A DNA stretch of 64,000 bases from Mesorhizobium amorphae CCNWGS0123. GTDB taxonomy: Bacteria; Pseudomonadota; Alphaproteobacteria; Rhizobiales; Rhizobiaceae. Positions 40,933-49,342 of this stretch are shown one piece after another. Where the stretch lies: NCBI RefSeq assembly GCF_001686985.1, contig NZ_CP015318.1, forward strand, positions 1,052,001 to 1,116,000. Reading direction: 5' to 3'. The position numbers and the translations under genes were made by a program. Within the stretch, counting starts at the first letter, position 1; each line of letters starts with the position of its first letter. The notes under the pieces were generated by a model. The model worked only from the letters and a program-made list of their open reading frames with translations. It had not been told where the DNA came from and did no database searches.

Positions 40933-42447
40933 ATGCGACAGAAATCGATGGCCATAGGGATCGATATCGGCGGCACCAATCTGCGTGCCGCCCGCATCTC
41001 CGCCACGGGTGAAATCCTCAAGCGTATCTCCGAGAAAAGCGCGCCCGACCCGGAGCTCGTGCTCGGCCGCATCGCCGACATGGTGCACCAGCTCGATACT
41101 CCGGAAGTAGCGGCGATCGGCATCGGCGTTCCCGGCCGCGTCGATGCGCGGCGCGGCACTGTGCTCTCCGGCGGCTATGTCGACCTCGCCTCGGTCGCCC
41201 TGGCGCAGCGGCTGGAAAGCATGGCGGGCAAGCCCGTTATCATCGACAATGACTGCAACATGGCTCTGACAGCCGAAATGGCCCGGGGCGCTGCCGTCGG
41301 CCACGACAACATCGTCATGTTCACCATCGGCACCGGCATCGGCGGCGCGGTCGCCGAAGCGAGGCGCATCGTGCGCGGCAAGGCAACCGCGGGACAGCTC
41401 GGCCACATCGCCGTCGACCTCAACGGCGAGATCTGCAAATGCGGTCGCCGCGGCTGCGTCGAAACCACCAGCTCGGGCACGGCGCTTGGCCGCCACATTA
41501 TAAGAGCTGGTCTCGGCCCGGAGATCACGGTCGACCAGCTCTTTGCCCGCGACGCCGCCGGCGATGCGCTGACACGCGGCATACTGGACGCCTGGGCAAG
41601 GCCGCTGCGCGCCGCGATCGACACGGCGGTCGCCATGTTCAATCCGGACCTTGTGCTGCTCGGCGGCGGACTGGGCGGCGCGGCGCACAGGGCGCTCGCC
41701 AATGCGCCGGCTCTCGCGCCCTGGTACCAGGCTCCGGTGCAGCCGGCCCTGCTCGGCGACGATGCTGGCGTCATCGGCGCCGGCCTGCAGGCGCTTGCGG
41801 CCGAGGGCGCTGACACAGCGACCACGGGCGCGCGCCGAGTCATGACACCGGCCAAGACGGCACCTGCTCCAGCTTCACCCCTCTCCGTGCCCTCGGCTCG
41901 GCGTGCCGTGCCTAACCGGCGCGCCGTGCTCGTCAATGGCATCCCCGCCTCAGGCAAAAGCACGGTCTCGCGCGGCATCGCCGAGCGCATGGGCTGGCCG
42001 CTGCTGGGGCTGGACACGATCAAGAACCCGTTTTTGGAAGTGCTCGGTGGCGGCGACCGCGAGTTCAACCGCACGCTCGGCCGCGCCAGCTACCAGGCAA
42101 TCTGGTCGCTCGTCGGCGAAGCCCCGGCCGGCAGCATTTTTGTCGTCGACGCCTGGTTCGGCTTCCAGCCGCGCCAGCTGCTCGAGGATCATCTGAAGCG
42201 GGCCGGCGTCGTTGAGACCGCCGAGATCTGGTGTCATGCGCCGGGTGATATCCTGGCCGAACGCTATCGCGCCCGCCTCGACCAGCGCCTCCCCGGCCAT
42301 CCGGGTGCCGCCTACATCCCCGAACTGATCGAGCTCGCCAAACGTGCCGAGCCGCTGCGCCGCGGCCCGCTCTTCGACGTCGACACGACGCAGCCCATCG
42401 CCTTCGACGCCCTCACGGCATGGCTGCGCACGACGCTTCCGTCGTAG
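40933..42447 (+). CDS. Double kinase: ROK sugar kinase fused to a P-loop (AAA_33-type) kinase
   Basis: A 504-residue fusion. Residues 8-290 are a ROK kinase: IGIDIGGTNLRAARIS (phosphate loop), IDNDCNMAL with the catalytic Asp, and the zinc motif CKCGRRGCVE. An Ala/Pro-rich linker (about 295-325) joins a P-loop kinase of the gluconate-kinase/AAA_33 kind: VLVNGIPASGKSTVSRGIA (Walker A) and then DAWFGFQPRQLLEDHL, with LID-like arginines later. It follows the aldolase gene, suggesting two phosphorylations of a sugar before cleavage. The substrate is unknown. Confidence 0.85.
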   Translation: MRQKSMAIGIDIGGTNLRAARISATGEILKRISEKSAPDPELVLGRIADMVHQLDTPEVAAIGIGVPGRVDARRGTVLSGGYVDLASVALAQRLESMAGKPVIIDNDCNMALTAEMARGAAVGHDNIVMFTIGTGIGGAVAEARRIVRGKATAGQLGHIAVDLNGEICKCGRRGCVETTSSGTALGRHIIRAGLGPEITVDQLFARDAAGDALTRGILDAWARPLRAAIDTAVAMFNPDLVLLGGGLGGAAHRALANAPALAPWYQAPVQPALLGDDAGVIGAGLQALAAEGADTATTGARRVMTPAKTAPAPASPLSVPSARRAVPNRRAVLVNGIPASGKSTVSRGIAERMGWPLLGLDTIKNPFLEVLGGGDREFNRTLGRASYQAIWSLVGEAPAGSIFVVDAWFGFQPRQLLEDHLKRAGVVETAEIWCHAPGDILAERYRARLDQRLPGHPGAAYIPELIELAKRAEPLRRGPLFDVDTTQPIAFDALTAWLRTTLPS

Positions 42448-42462
42448 GCTGCACGGGGGGAC

Positions 42463-42487
42463 TGTTGAGATTCAGGCCAGGCCGGCT
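42463..42487. repeat. Solo end of the palindromic repeat family (copy D)
   Basis: TGTTGAGATTCAGGCCAGGC matches the right end of copy B in reverse, with one change. No partner end was seen. It lies 15 bases after the double-kinase stop. Confidence 0.5.
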
Positions 42488-42502
42488 GAATACCAACAGA
42501 TA

Positions 42503-42853
42503 CTAGAACCAGCGCTCCCGGCGCGGCTCGCTGGCGCCAAGCGCGAGACCCAGCAGAAGGCCCGCCGCTCCGCCCAGAATGAAGGCGGACGACACCGTGC
42601 CCGGATTGTCGTGAACGACACCCGACACCGACTGCGCCCTGCTGCGCAGCGCCTGCGCGGTGCGGGAGGCGCGCTCGGTGGCACTGTCATACCAGCCATT
42701 GGCCTCCTCGACCGCCTCTTCGGCCCGCTCGGCCAGCGTCCGGTTGATCTTGCCGATCTCGCGCTTCAGCTGCGCGACCTGCTTTTCCAGGGCTTCCTGG
42801 GCTTCGCGCTGCGTCATCCTCGGCGCCGTGGTTTCGTTCGGGTCGTCGGCCAT
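42503..42853 (-). CDS. DUF883/ElaB-like membrane-anchored protein
   Basis: A 116-residue protein with a hydrophilic, helical N-terminal half (coiled-coil-like EALEKQVAQLKREIGKINRT) and one C-terminal transmembrane segment (FILGGAAGLLLGLALGA) ending in a short basic tail. This is the layout of ElaB/YqjD-type DUF883 proteins, which sit in the inner membrane and in E. coli associate with ribosomes in stationary phase. Homology is by layout, so a moderate call. Single gene. Confidence 0.7.
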   Translation of the reverse strand: MADDPNETTAPRMTQREAQEALEKQVAQLKREIGKINRTLAERAEEAVEEANGWYDSATERASRTAQALRSRAQSVSGVVHDNPGTVSSAFILGGAAGLLLGLALGASEPRRERWF

Positions 42854-42977
42854 TGTTGTCTCCTTTGCTGAAGGGCTTCTAGGGTCAACGGCGAGCCGCG
42901 GCGCAAGGTTCCCAACTGACAGGCAACCCCTCTGGGACTTGGCCCAGCCTCGACCGGAGGTTTCAACCCAGCCGGTT

Positions 42978-43012
42978 GCTGGAGCATGATCCCGAAAAGA
43001 TCATGCTCCAGC
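42978..43012. repeat. Perfect 14-bp inverted repeat with CCGAAAA loop
   Basis: GCTGGAGCATGATC and GATCATGCTCCAGC around CCGAAAA. GGAGCATGATCCCGAAAA is a sequence that recurs between genes in rhizobia. It lies between two minus-strand genes (42853 and 43055) and could end or protect a transcript. Confidence 0.65.
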
Positions 43013-43054
43013 ACTGGGAGAGAGTCCCATCGCGATCAAATCGGGATGGGAGAT

Positions 43055-43384
43055 CTAGAACTCGTAGAAGACCCAGACACGCCGGCGATAGCACCGCCTG
43101 CGATAGCGGCCATAGCGCCAATAGCGGCGGCAGATCCGTCTCCAGCCGCGACGCCTGCGGCGGCGATAATGGCGGCGATGCCAGCGGCGATGATAGACAG
43201 GCTCCAGATCCGCCTGCGTGCCATCGTCGCCGAAAGGCTCCGTATCCGGCGCGTCGAGCTCATCGAGAATGCCGGGCCCGACATTCGGAACCCCGGCCAC
43301 CGCATTGAGTGGTCGAACCGTGCTGGCAAGGGCCGCCGCCCCCGCAACGCCGAACATTGCCGTCAAGAATGATCGCCGATCCAT
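43055..43384 (-). CDS. Small exported protein with Tat-like signal and Arg/Tyr-rich tail
   Basis: A 109-residue protein. The N-terminus MDRRSFLTAMFGVAGAAALA has a twin-arginine-type signal (RRSFL). A short linker (GVPNVGPGILDELDAPDTE) leads to a tail of about 45 residues made mostly of Arg, Tyr, Trp and His (for example HRRHYRRRRRRGWRR), ending VWVFYEF. GGGAGG precedes the ATG at 43384. No known domain is recognised. It could bind nucleic acid, polyanionic polysaccharide or lipid A in the envelope; this is conjecture. Confidence 0.7.
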   Translation of the reverse strand: MDRRSFLTAMFGVAGAAALASTVRPLNAVAGVPNVGPGILDELDAPDTEPFGDDGTQADLEPVYHRRWHRRHYRRRRRRGWRRICRRYWRYGRYRRRCYRRRVWVFYEF

Positions 43385-43523
43385 CAAAACCTCCCGATCT
43401 CCAACCAGCGAAAACAAGGCTAGCAAAGGGGAAATAGCGCGCTGGAGGCGAAAGCCTAGGGGGCGGGCTTGGAGGACGGATTGGCGAGGCTGGCGGGAGC
43501 CTGATTGCTCTCTACCGCCTGGA

Positions 43524-44372
43524 CTAGGCGCGCCGCGCAGTGGCGTGATTGTAGAGCCACTGAAGAAAGGCATAGCCGTGCGGGCTGAGGTCCAGCATGC
43601 GCAGCCTGCGGCGGATCCGGCGTTCAGCACACAGAAGCGCCTCTTCCTGCTGAGGAAAGTAGGGGCGCAACATCTCGAGTGCGGCGAGCTTGTCGGCGAG
43701 CATGCGTCTGGTTCCGTAGAGAAGCGTCACGCTGTCGCGATGGATCCGATGTGCCGCCATGACGTCGTCGATGAATCCGACTTTGCCGCCGCGCGCCGTC
43801 AGGACATTCAAAAGCCAGGCGGCAGAGGCGACAGTCGTCGTTCGATACCATCCCGGCAACGCATCGAGCGCGGCTTTGCGAACCATCGTGGCGCTCTTGG
43901 GCGTAAAGTTGACGTTCAGCAACCGGTCAATGTCATAGACGGCATCGCCCACACCAGGTCGGACGGAAAGCTGGCGCGTTCCGTCTTCGCAGACATGCTC
44001 GACCCGGTGGGCGGAAATCGCGCATTCCGGGTGCGCATCCATGAACTCGACCTGCCTCTGCAGTTTGAACCGGTCCGTCCAATAGTCATCGCCATCGAGA
44101 AAGGCGACGTACTCGCCCTGAGCCGCGTCGATCGTTGCCATGACATTCGACAGGCCAAAGTCGCCGTAGTTCGACCTGGCGCGCAGCAGCTTCACGCGGT
44201 CCGGCGCGCCGGCGTGGATGTCCTCGAGCACCTCCAGCGTGCCGTCCGTCGAGGCGTCGTCGCCAACGATGACCTCGATGGGGAAACGGGTTTGCTGCTG
44301 AAGCGTACTTTCGACGGCCTGTCGGATGTAATCGACTTGCTGGAACGTGACGATGGAGACCGAGAGCTTCAT
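43524..44372 (-). CDS. Family 2 glycosyltransferase
   Basis: A 282-residue GT-A fold glycosyltransferase. MKLSVSIVTFQQVDYIRQAV starts the nucleotide-sugar domain; GDDASTDGT and FLDGDDYW (DxD metal motif near residue 93) are plain, and the HRIHRDSV region lies in the acceptor half. The start ATG overlaps the flippase stop (ATGA). Last gene of a five-gene minus-strand glycan operon. Donor and acceptor sugars are unknown. Confidence 0.9.
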   Translation of the reverse strand: MKLSVSIVTFQQVDYIRQAVESTLQQQTRFPIEVIVGDDASTDGTLEVLEDIHAGAPDRVKLLRARSNYGDFGLSNVMATIDAAQGEYVAFLDGDDYWTDRFKLQRQVEFMDAHPECAISAHRVEHVCEDGTRQLSVRPGVGDAVYDIDRLLNVNFTPKSATMVRKAALDALPGWYRTTTVASAAWLLNVLTARGGKVGFIDDVMAAHRIHRDSVTLLYGTRRMLADKLAALEMLRPYFPQQEEALLCAERRIRRRLRMLDLSPHGYAFLQWLYNHATARRA

Positions 44373-45670
44373 TCGACGGCGTCCGACTGCCTCGTACGCG
44401 GCAGATTGTACGACAGGCCAAGCGCGACCACGATCAGATGCGAAGCGAAAATCAGCAGCATCGCAATGCCTGCGCCGGTCAGACCCAGCCGAGGGATCAG
44501 GGTGAAGGAGGTCGATACCGCGACCAGCGCGACGACGCCGTACTGAACCGCGAGCCACCAGAAGCGGCGCGAAGCGACCATCCCGAACTTCAGCACGTCG
44601 GCGATGCATCGCAAGGTTGCGGCGCCGGCCAGCCATGCGAGCAGGCCCCCCTGTGCGAACTCGGCCGTATAGACCAGGCCGAGGATCGCGTCACCGAACG
44701 CGGCCGCGATCGCGACGGCCAGCGTTCCGCATGCCGCTACGCCCAGCGCAAAACGTCCAAGCAGGCCGACGAAACGCGTGCGGTCACCCGCCGCATGATA
44801 GTGCGCGAGCCGGACGCTGACCGCTATTCCCATCGAGTTGACCACCCGGTTCGGCGACATCGCGAGCGCGGTCAGCGCGGCGAACAGGCCCAGCGCCGAC
44901 AGGCCGAGCGCGCTTTCCACGACGAGTCGCGGCAGATAGACCGCGATCATCACCAGCACGGTGGCGATGGCGAGCGGAAGCGCTTGCAGGGCGAGCCTCT
45001 GAAGGGCGCCCCTGTCCCAGATTGGCCTGACCGTTTCCGAACTGCGCAGTTTTGCGCATCTGCGGCCCATGGGCACGTCGTAGAAAGCGAGGACCAGAAG
45101 TTGCGCAAGAAGCTGGCCGAACACCGCGACCACAAGCGAGCCTGTGGCCCAGTAGCCGGCCGACAGGAACAGCAGCGAGAGCGGACCGAGCAGACAAAGC
45201 GAACGGCCGATGTAGTCCATCCGCTCGTGCGCCTGGAAGAGGCCGTGGACCATGTCGGAAACCAGCTCCATGCATCGGGTCAGCGCATAGAGGACGACGA
45301 CCCAGATGACGACGGCGGAATTGGTCTGGAGAATCCCGCTCGCCACCATGAGCACCAGGGCGACGCCGGCGGCCACCAGCCGCAGCGCGAGATAGTTGCC
45401 GAAGAGATAGGGCCCGCCTGTGCTGCTCGAGTGGATTTCGCGCAGCCCCATCTTGGCCACCTCGCCGATCGGGATGCACAATGCCTGCGCGAGCGCATAG
45501 ATGCCGACGGTCGTCGGATCGGACAGCTTCGCCAGCAGCATGAGCGCGAGCCACATCGAAAGGGATGAGAACAGACGCCCGATAAAGACCGACCGAAAAT
45601 TGCCAAGGATGGAGCGACGTCCGCCGTCCAAATGGTCTTGATCGGCGGCGATGTGCGGGGTGGCCAACAT
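44369..45670 (-). CDS. Polysaccharide flippase (Wzx/MATE-like)
   Basis: A 433-residue integral membrane protein with about 12 to 14 hydrophobic segments (for example LVAAGVALVLMVASGIL, AVFGQLLAQLLVLAFY, ALGLSALGLFAALTALAM). It fits the oligosaccharide flippase family that moves lipid-linked glycan units across the inner membrane. Its ATG overlaps the stop of the FemAB-like gene by one base and its stop overlaps the GT2 start, so all are translationally coupled. Confidence 0.85.
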   Translation of the reverse strand: MLATPHIAADQDHLDGGRRSILGNFRSVFIGRLFSSLSMWLALMLLAKLSDPTTVGIYALAQALCIPIGEVAKMGLREIHSSSTGGPYLFGNYLALRLVAAGVALVLMVASGILQTNSAVVIWVVVLYALTRCMELVSDMVHGLFQAHERMDYIGRSLCLLGPLSLLFLSAGYWATGSLVVAVFGQLLAQLLVLAFYDVPMGRRCAKLRSSETVRPIWDRGALQRLALQALPLAIATVLVMIAVYLPRLVVESALGLSALGLFAALTALAMSPNRVVNSMGIAVSVRLAHYHAAGDRTRFVGLLGRFALGVAACGTLAVAIAAAFGDAILGLVYTAEFAQGGLLAWLAGAATLRCIADVLKFGMVASRRFWWLAVQYGVVALVAVSTSFTLIPRLGLTGAGIAMLLIFASHLIVVALGLSYNLPRTRQSDAVE

Positions 45671-46737
45671 CAGTGTCCGGTGGCGACTGCGATCGGGGCG
45701 CGATAGGCGGGGAAGTATCCGACGTCCGGCGCGGCATCCCCGCAATGTGCGCACAGCAGCGCGCGGTAGGCCGACTTGTCCAGGATCCAGCGGCCGACCT
45801 TGAAATCGTGGCGGACCGAGGAGAACCGGGCCTTGAACTCGAAAAGCGAATCCTCGTGGCCCCCGCGACCTGCCCCCAGGTGCAATCGTGTCGCGCCAAG
45901 CGACCGGGCGATATCGGCGACGCCGTCGAGGAGGCCCTTGAGCGGCGACAGGGCGCGGAACTTCGCGTTCACGCCCGTGAGGTGCGCCTCCGCGATGTCT
46001 CCACACACGGTGAGAAGCAGGATCGCTGCCGCTTCGCCCTCGACTTTCGCGACGGCCAGATGTCCGAGACTTCCAAGCGCGTCGCGCAGCGCCTCGAAGT
46101 AGCGGTCCGAGAACATATAGCGCTCCGAGGCCTCGTTGTTGCGCATCGTCGCGCGGTAGAGCTCGGCGAAGGTCGGATAGGTGGACCATTCGCTGTCCCG
46201 CTCCACCACGAGACCGGCACGCTCCGATTCCTTGATCTCCTGCCTCAGCACCTTCGGGTAGAGCCGGCGCCTGGTTTCGCGATCATGCGTCAGGTCGATC
46301 GAGACGCTGCGCCCAAGGTGAAGCACCTCTCCTCCCGGCGTCAACTCGTCGCCGTGGAAGCCCTCGCAGTGGCGCCAATTCTGCAGCAGCGGATGAAACC
46401 GCGTGAACAGCGTGACCAGCTCCTGATCCGCCCAGGCAGCGCGGATTTCCGACCATGCCCTCGCCAGAAATTCGGTGTCGTCGAGTCCGAGCCCGACCGG
46501 ACCGGTGTAGCCGTAGACCGAGTTTGCGTCGGTCCGGCCATCCTCGAACGAGGCGACGTACGGCCACGCCATGAACCGCTCAGGGGTGCCGTGAACGACC
46601 ATCCACGCGCGCCCCTCTCCCATTCTCTCGGCGAAGGCATGATAGGCCGCACGGTGATAAAAATCGTGTGGTGCGCGGCCCAGCCATTCATCCCATGCAG
46701 GGTCGCTCGGCGAAAGCAGGACCGTCGGATCAGGCAT
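45670..46737 (-). CDS. FemAB/BioF2-like GNAT acyltransferase
   Basis: A 355-residue protein of the Acetyltransf_6 (FemAB-like) group with two tandem GNAT-type halves: DFYHRAAYHAFAERMG and MAWPYVASFEDGRTD in the first, YRATMRNNEASERYMFSD and EGEAAAILLLTVCGD, LHLGAGRGGHEDSLFEFKARF in the second. Such proteins add acyl or aminoacyl groups to sugars or wall precursors. In this glycan operon it may acylate an amino sugar formed by the DegT protein. It overlaps PhyH by 8 nt. Confidence 0.8.
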   Translation of the reverse strand: MPDPTVLLSPSDPAWDEWLGRAPHDFYHRAAYHAFAERMGEGRAWMVVHGTPERFMAWPYVASFEDGRTDANSVYGYTGPVGLGLDDTEFLARAWSEIRAAWADQELVTLFTRFHPLLQNWRHCEGFHGDELTPGGEVLHLGRSVSIDLTHDRETRRRLYPKVLRQEIKESERAGLVVERDSEWSTYPTFAELYRATMRNNEASERYMFSDRYFEALRDALGSLGHLAVAKVEGEAAAILLLTVCGDIAEAHLTGVNAKFRALSPLKGLLDGVADIARSLGATRLHLGAGRGGHEDSLFEFKARFSSVRHDFKVGRWILDKSAYRALLCAHCGDAAPDVGYFPAYRAPIAVATGH

Positions 46738-47644
46738 GCTTCACGTTCCGCGCCTTGCCGGGCCAGATCTCGGGAAATATTTCCGGATCGGAATAGTCCG
46801 GCCTTCCCGCGCGATCGGGCCGGCAGAGCTGGTCGTGCGGCAGGACGATTGCCATGCCATTTGCCGAGGTGAGCGGCTGGTAGGTGTTCGCCGCGTCCTG
46901 CATATGGACCGCCACGGCGAAGCGCGGGTGCGTCGCCCGGTTCGGAGCGCTCGCGTGCAGCGCCCGCATGTGGTGGAAGCTGACCTGCCCCTTCTTGAGC
47001 TGCATGGCTGTGATCAGGTGTTTCGGGATCGCCCGGCCCATGCGCTGTTCGATACTGTCGAGGTCTGGGTCGTTGAAACCACGCAGATGTTCGCACTCCG
47101 GCCATAGATGGCTTCCGTCGATGACGTAGAGCGTGCCGTTCTTCACTTCCGCGTCGTGCAGCGGGATCCAGGCGGTCAGCATGCTCGTTGAAGTGCAGGT
47201 GGACCAGTAGGAGTGGTCGGTGTGCCAGCCGACGGCCGTCGCGCCAACCGCGCCGGTGGCGGGCGGCTTGTAGATCGCCTGGTCGTCGAACAGCCTGATC
47301 GCCGGGGCACGCGCCAGCCGGGCCGCGATCGCTCCCAGCACGGGCTGCATAACAAGCTCCCGTACACCGTCATTCTGAAGCGAGCAGAATTCGTTGTTGC
47401 GGACGCCGTCGCCGTCGCCGGGCCGCCAGTCGCTGAACTTCGCCTTGCGCGGCAGGATTCGGTCGCGTTTACCGGCGTGGTGTGCCTCGATCGCCAGCCG
47501 CGCCGAGTCGAGCAGCGCGTCCGGGAGCACCTGGGGCGCTATGTGCCAGCCAGTTCTTTCGTAGCGCGCTACGTCCGCTTCAGTCGGCAGCAGTGCCTCG
47601 TCGACGAGCTCGCGACCGCGCAGGTTCATCTCGTTGGTCGTCAT
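46730..47644 (-). CDS. Phytanoyl-CoA dioxygenase-family (PhyH) Fe(II)/2OG enzyme
   Basis: A 304-residue non-haem iron dioxygenase of the PhyH family. The facial triad is suggested by H-x-D in VGWHTDHSYW (near residue 150) and a distal His around FHHMRALHAS, with the 2-oxoglutarate Arg in ATHPRFAVAVHMQ. GGAG lies before the ATG at 47644. In a surface-glycan operon it probably hydroxylates or otherwise oxidises a sugar or its substituent; PhyH members in such loci are not well characterised. Confidence 0.85.
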   Translation of the reverse strand: MTTNEMNLRGRELVDEALLPTEADVARYERTGWHIAPQVLPDALLDSARLAIEAHHAGKRDRILPRKAKFSDWRPGDGDGVRNNEFCSLQNDGVRELVMQPVLGAIAARLARAPAIRLFDDQAIYKPPATGAVGATAVGWHTDHSYWSTCTSTSMLTAWIPLHDAEVKNGTLYVIDGSHLWPECEHLRGFNDPDLDSIEQRMGRAIPKHLITAMQLKKGQVSFHHMRALHASAPNRATHPRFAVAVHMQDAANTYQPLTSANGMAIVLPHDQLCRPDRAGRPDYSDPEIFPEIWPGKARNVKHA

Positions 47645-47667
47645 CCTCGGCTCCTTCGGTCCGCAAT

Positions 47668-48990
47668 CTATTGGCGCAGAAACGGCGGCAAGCGTGGGTC
47701 GTGGCATTGAGCCAGGGCCGCGCGAACCGCGGGCGCCTGCCGCACGATCGCCGCGATCCTGGATGTCAGCTGCTCCACCTCCGCTTCGCTGACTTGCATT
47801 CCGGTGGGCAGTACCATGACGCGCCTGGCGATCTCCTCGGTAACCGGCAGGGTTCGGCCCGCCTGCGGAAAAAGGCCAGTGTAGGGCTGCATGCGATGGC
47901 AACCTGGATAGAAGTAACGGCGGGCGACAACGTTCTCGAGGCGCAGCGCAGCGACGAGCTCATCGCGGGTCAATCCGGCCGTGGCGGCGTCGATCTCGGT
48001 GACGATGTAGTGGTAGTTGTGCTGCTGGTTCATCCGCCGCGACATCAGGCTGATCCCGGGGATCGCCTGAAGGCCGAAGGCGTAGGCCGCATAATTGCGC
48101 CGATTGTGCGCGATAATGGCATCCATCGACTCGAGCGACGTCAGGCCCATGGCGGCCGATGCCTCGCTCATCTTCCCGTTGGTGCCGAGGTGCTTGACGG
48201 TGTCCTCGTCCGAGAACCCGAAATTCACCATCAGCCTTAGCCTTCCGGCGAGGTCACTGTCGTCGGTGACGATCGCGCCGCCTTCAAGGGCATGGACGCA
48301 CTTGGTCGCGTGGAAGCTGAAGACCTCCGCGTCACCGTAGCCGCCGACCGCACGCTTCTTGGTGCCGCAGCCGAAGGCGTGCGCGGCGTCGAAGAGCAGT
48401 TTCAGGCCGTGGCGCTGCGCGATGTCCTCCAGCGCGTGGGTCGCGCAGGTGTTTCCCCACATATGTACGGCCAGGATACCCGTGGTACGCGATGTGATGG
48501 CAGCCTCGACGCTGTCGGGGTCGAGGCAGTGGGTCTTGGGGTTGATGTCGCAGAATACGGGTCGCAAGCCCTGACGCCACAGGGCGTGCACGGTTGCCAC
48601 GAAAGTGTACGAGGGAACGATGACGTCTCCCGCCATACCCAATGCGCTGATGGCCAGCTCAAGACCGACCGTTGCGTTGCAGGTGGCAATGCAATGACGG
48701 GTGCCGGCAATCCTCGCGACGCGCTCCTCAAACTCAAGCAGCATCGGACCGCGGTTTGTCAGGCGCCCGCTATCGAACATTCGGTCGATGCGACCCATGA
48801 AGGCGGCCCGATCGGGCATGTTGGGGCGCCCGACGAGCAGCATCTCCGCGAAGGCTGGCTTGGCACCCAGCAGGGCGACATCTGCGTTGCGTCCGGGGAT
48901 CGCAAAGACCTTCGCAGAGTACCTTGGCCCAGGAACCACCGGTACGGGGGGCGCGAGCATGCCCTGCTTGGAAACCGTATGAGACGCCAT
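47668..48990 (-). CDS. DegT/DnrJ/EryC1 PLP sugar aminotransferase
   Basis: A 440-residue PLP enzyme of the nucleotide-sugar aminotransferase family. The internal-aldimine Lys is in FSFHATKCVHALEGG; other motifs are CNATVGLELAISALG, VIVPSYTFVATVHAL and LLFDAAHAFGCG. The sequence TNRGPMLLEFEERVA is the usual start of the conserved domain, so about 60 N-terminal residues are an extension. ATG 48990 follows GTGGGGG. First gene of the operon; it should place an amino group on a keto-sugar nucleotide. Makers of that keto-sugar are not in the window. Confidence 0.9.
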   Translation of the reverse strand: MASHTVSKQGMLAPPVPVVPGPRYSAKVFAIPGRNADVALLGAKPAFAEMLLVGRPNMPDRAAFMGRIDRMFDSGRLTNRGPMLLEFEERVARIAGTRHCIATCNATVGLELAISALGMAGDVIVPSYTFVATVHALWRQGLRPVFCDINPKTHCLDPDSVEAAITSRTTGILAVHMWGNTCATHALEDIAQRHGLKLLFDAAHAFGCGTKKRAVGGYGDAEVFSFHATKCVHALEGGAIVTDDSDLAGRLRLMVNFGFSDEDTVKHLGTNGKMSEASAAMGLTSLESMDAIIAHNRRNYAAYAFGLQAIPGISLMSRRMNQQHNYHYIVTEIDAATAGLTRDELVAALRLENVVARRYFYPGCHRMQPYTGLFPQAGRTLPVTEEIARRVMVLPTGMQVSEAEVEQLTSRIAAIVRQAPAVRAALAQCHDPRLPPFLRQ

Positions 48991-49342
48991 GCAACAACCC
49001 CCACCCATGGAAGTTTACAAACTTCGATAGCCCCCGCAAAATGCCGAAAGTTCTCCTGGCCACTGTATTTCCTGGGTCCAGACGCGTTCTCGTTGCGTCA
49101 ACAATTACCTGCGCTCTGCAAGGCGTCGGACCTCATTTTGTTATGGTTTCTAGTCTGTCCCAATTCCCTCTAACCTTAAACTCATCCTTTTAGCGTAGCC
49201 GGACTACCTCTGCCGCGACGCTCAGTAGCCTGGCGACTGCGGACGTGATTTGCCAACTGGGGCTGCCCTGCGGCAACTTCGCTGTGCCGGATGCCCACCT
49301 CGTGGTTCTTTGCTTGCGTCTTCGCATACGCTAAAATCGGCC
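48991..49342. other. Divergent promoter region before glycan operon
   Basis: About 350 bases, lower in GC than the genes around it, between the glycan operon and the TPR membrane protein. No gene or clear operator was seen; both transcripts should start here. An in-frame TTG at 49250 is not a convincing start. Confidence 0.5.
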
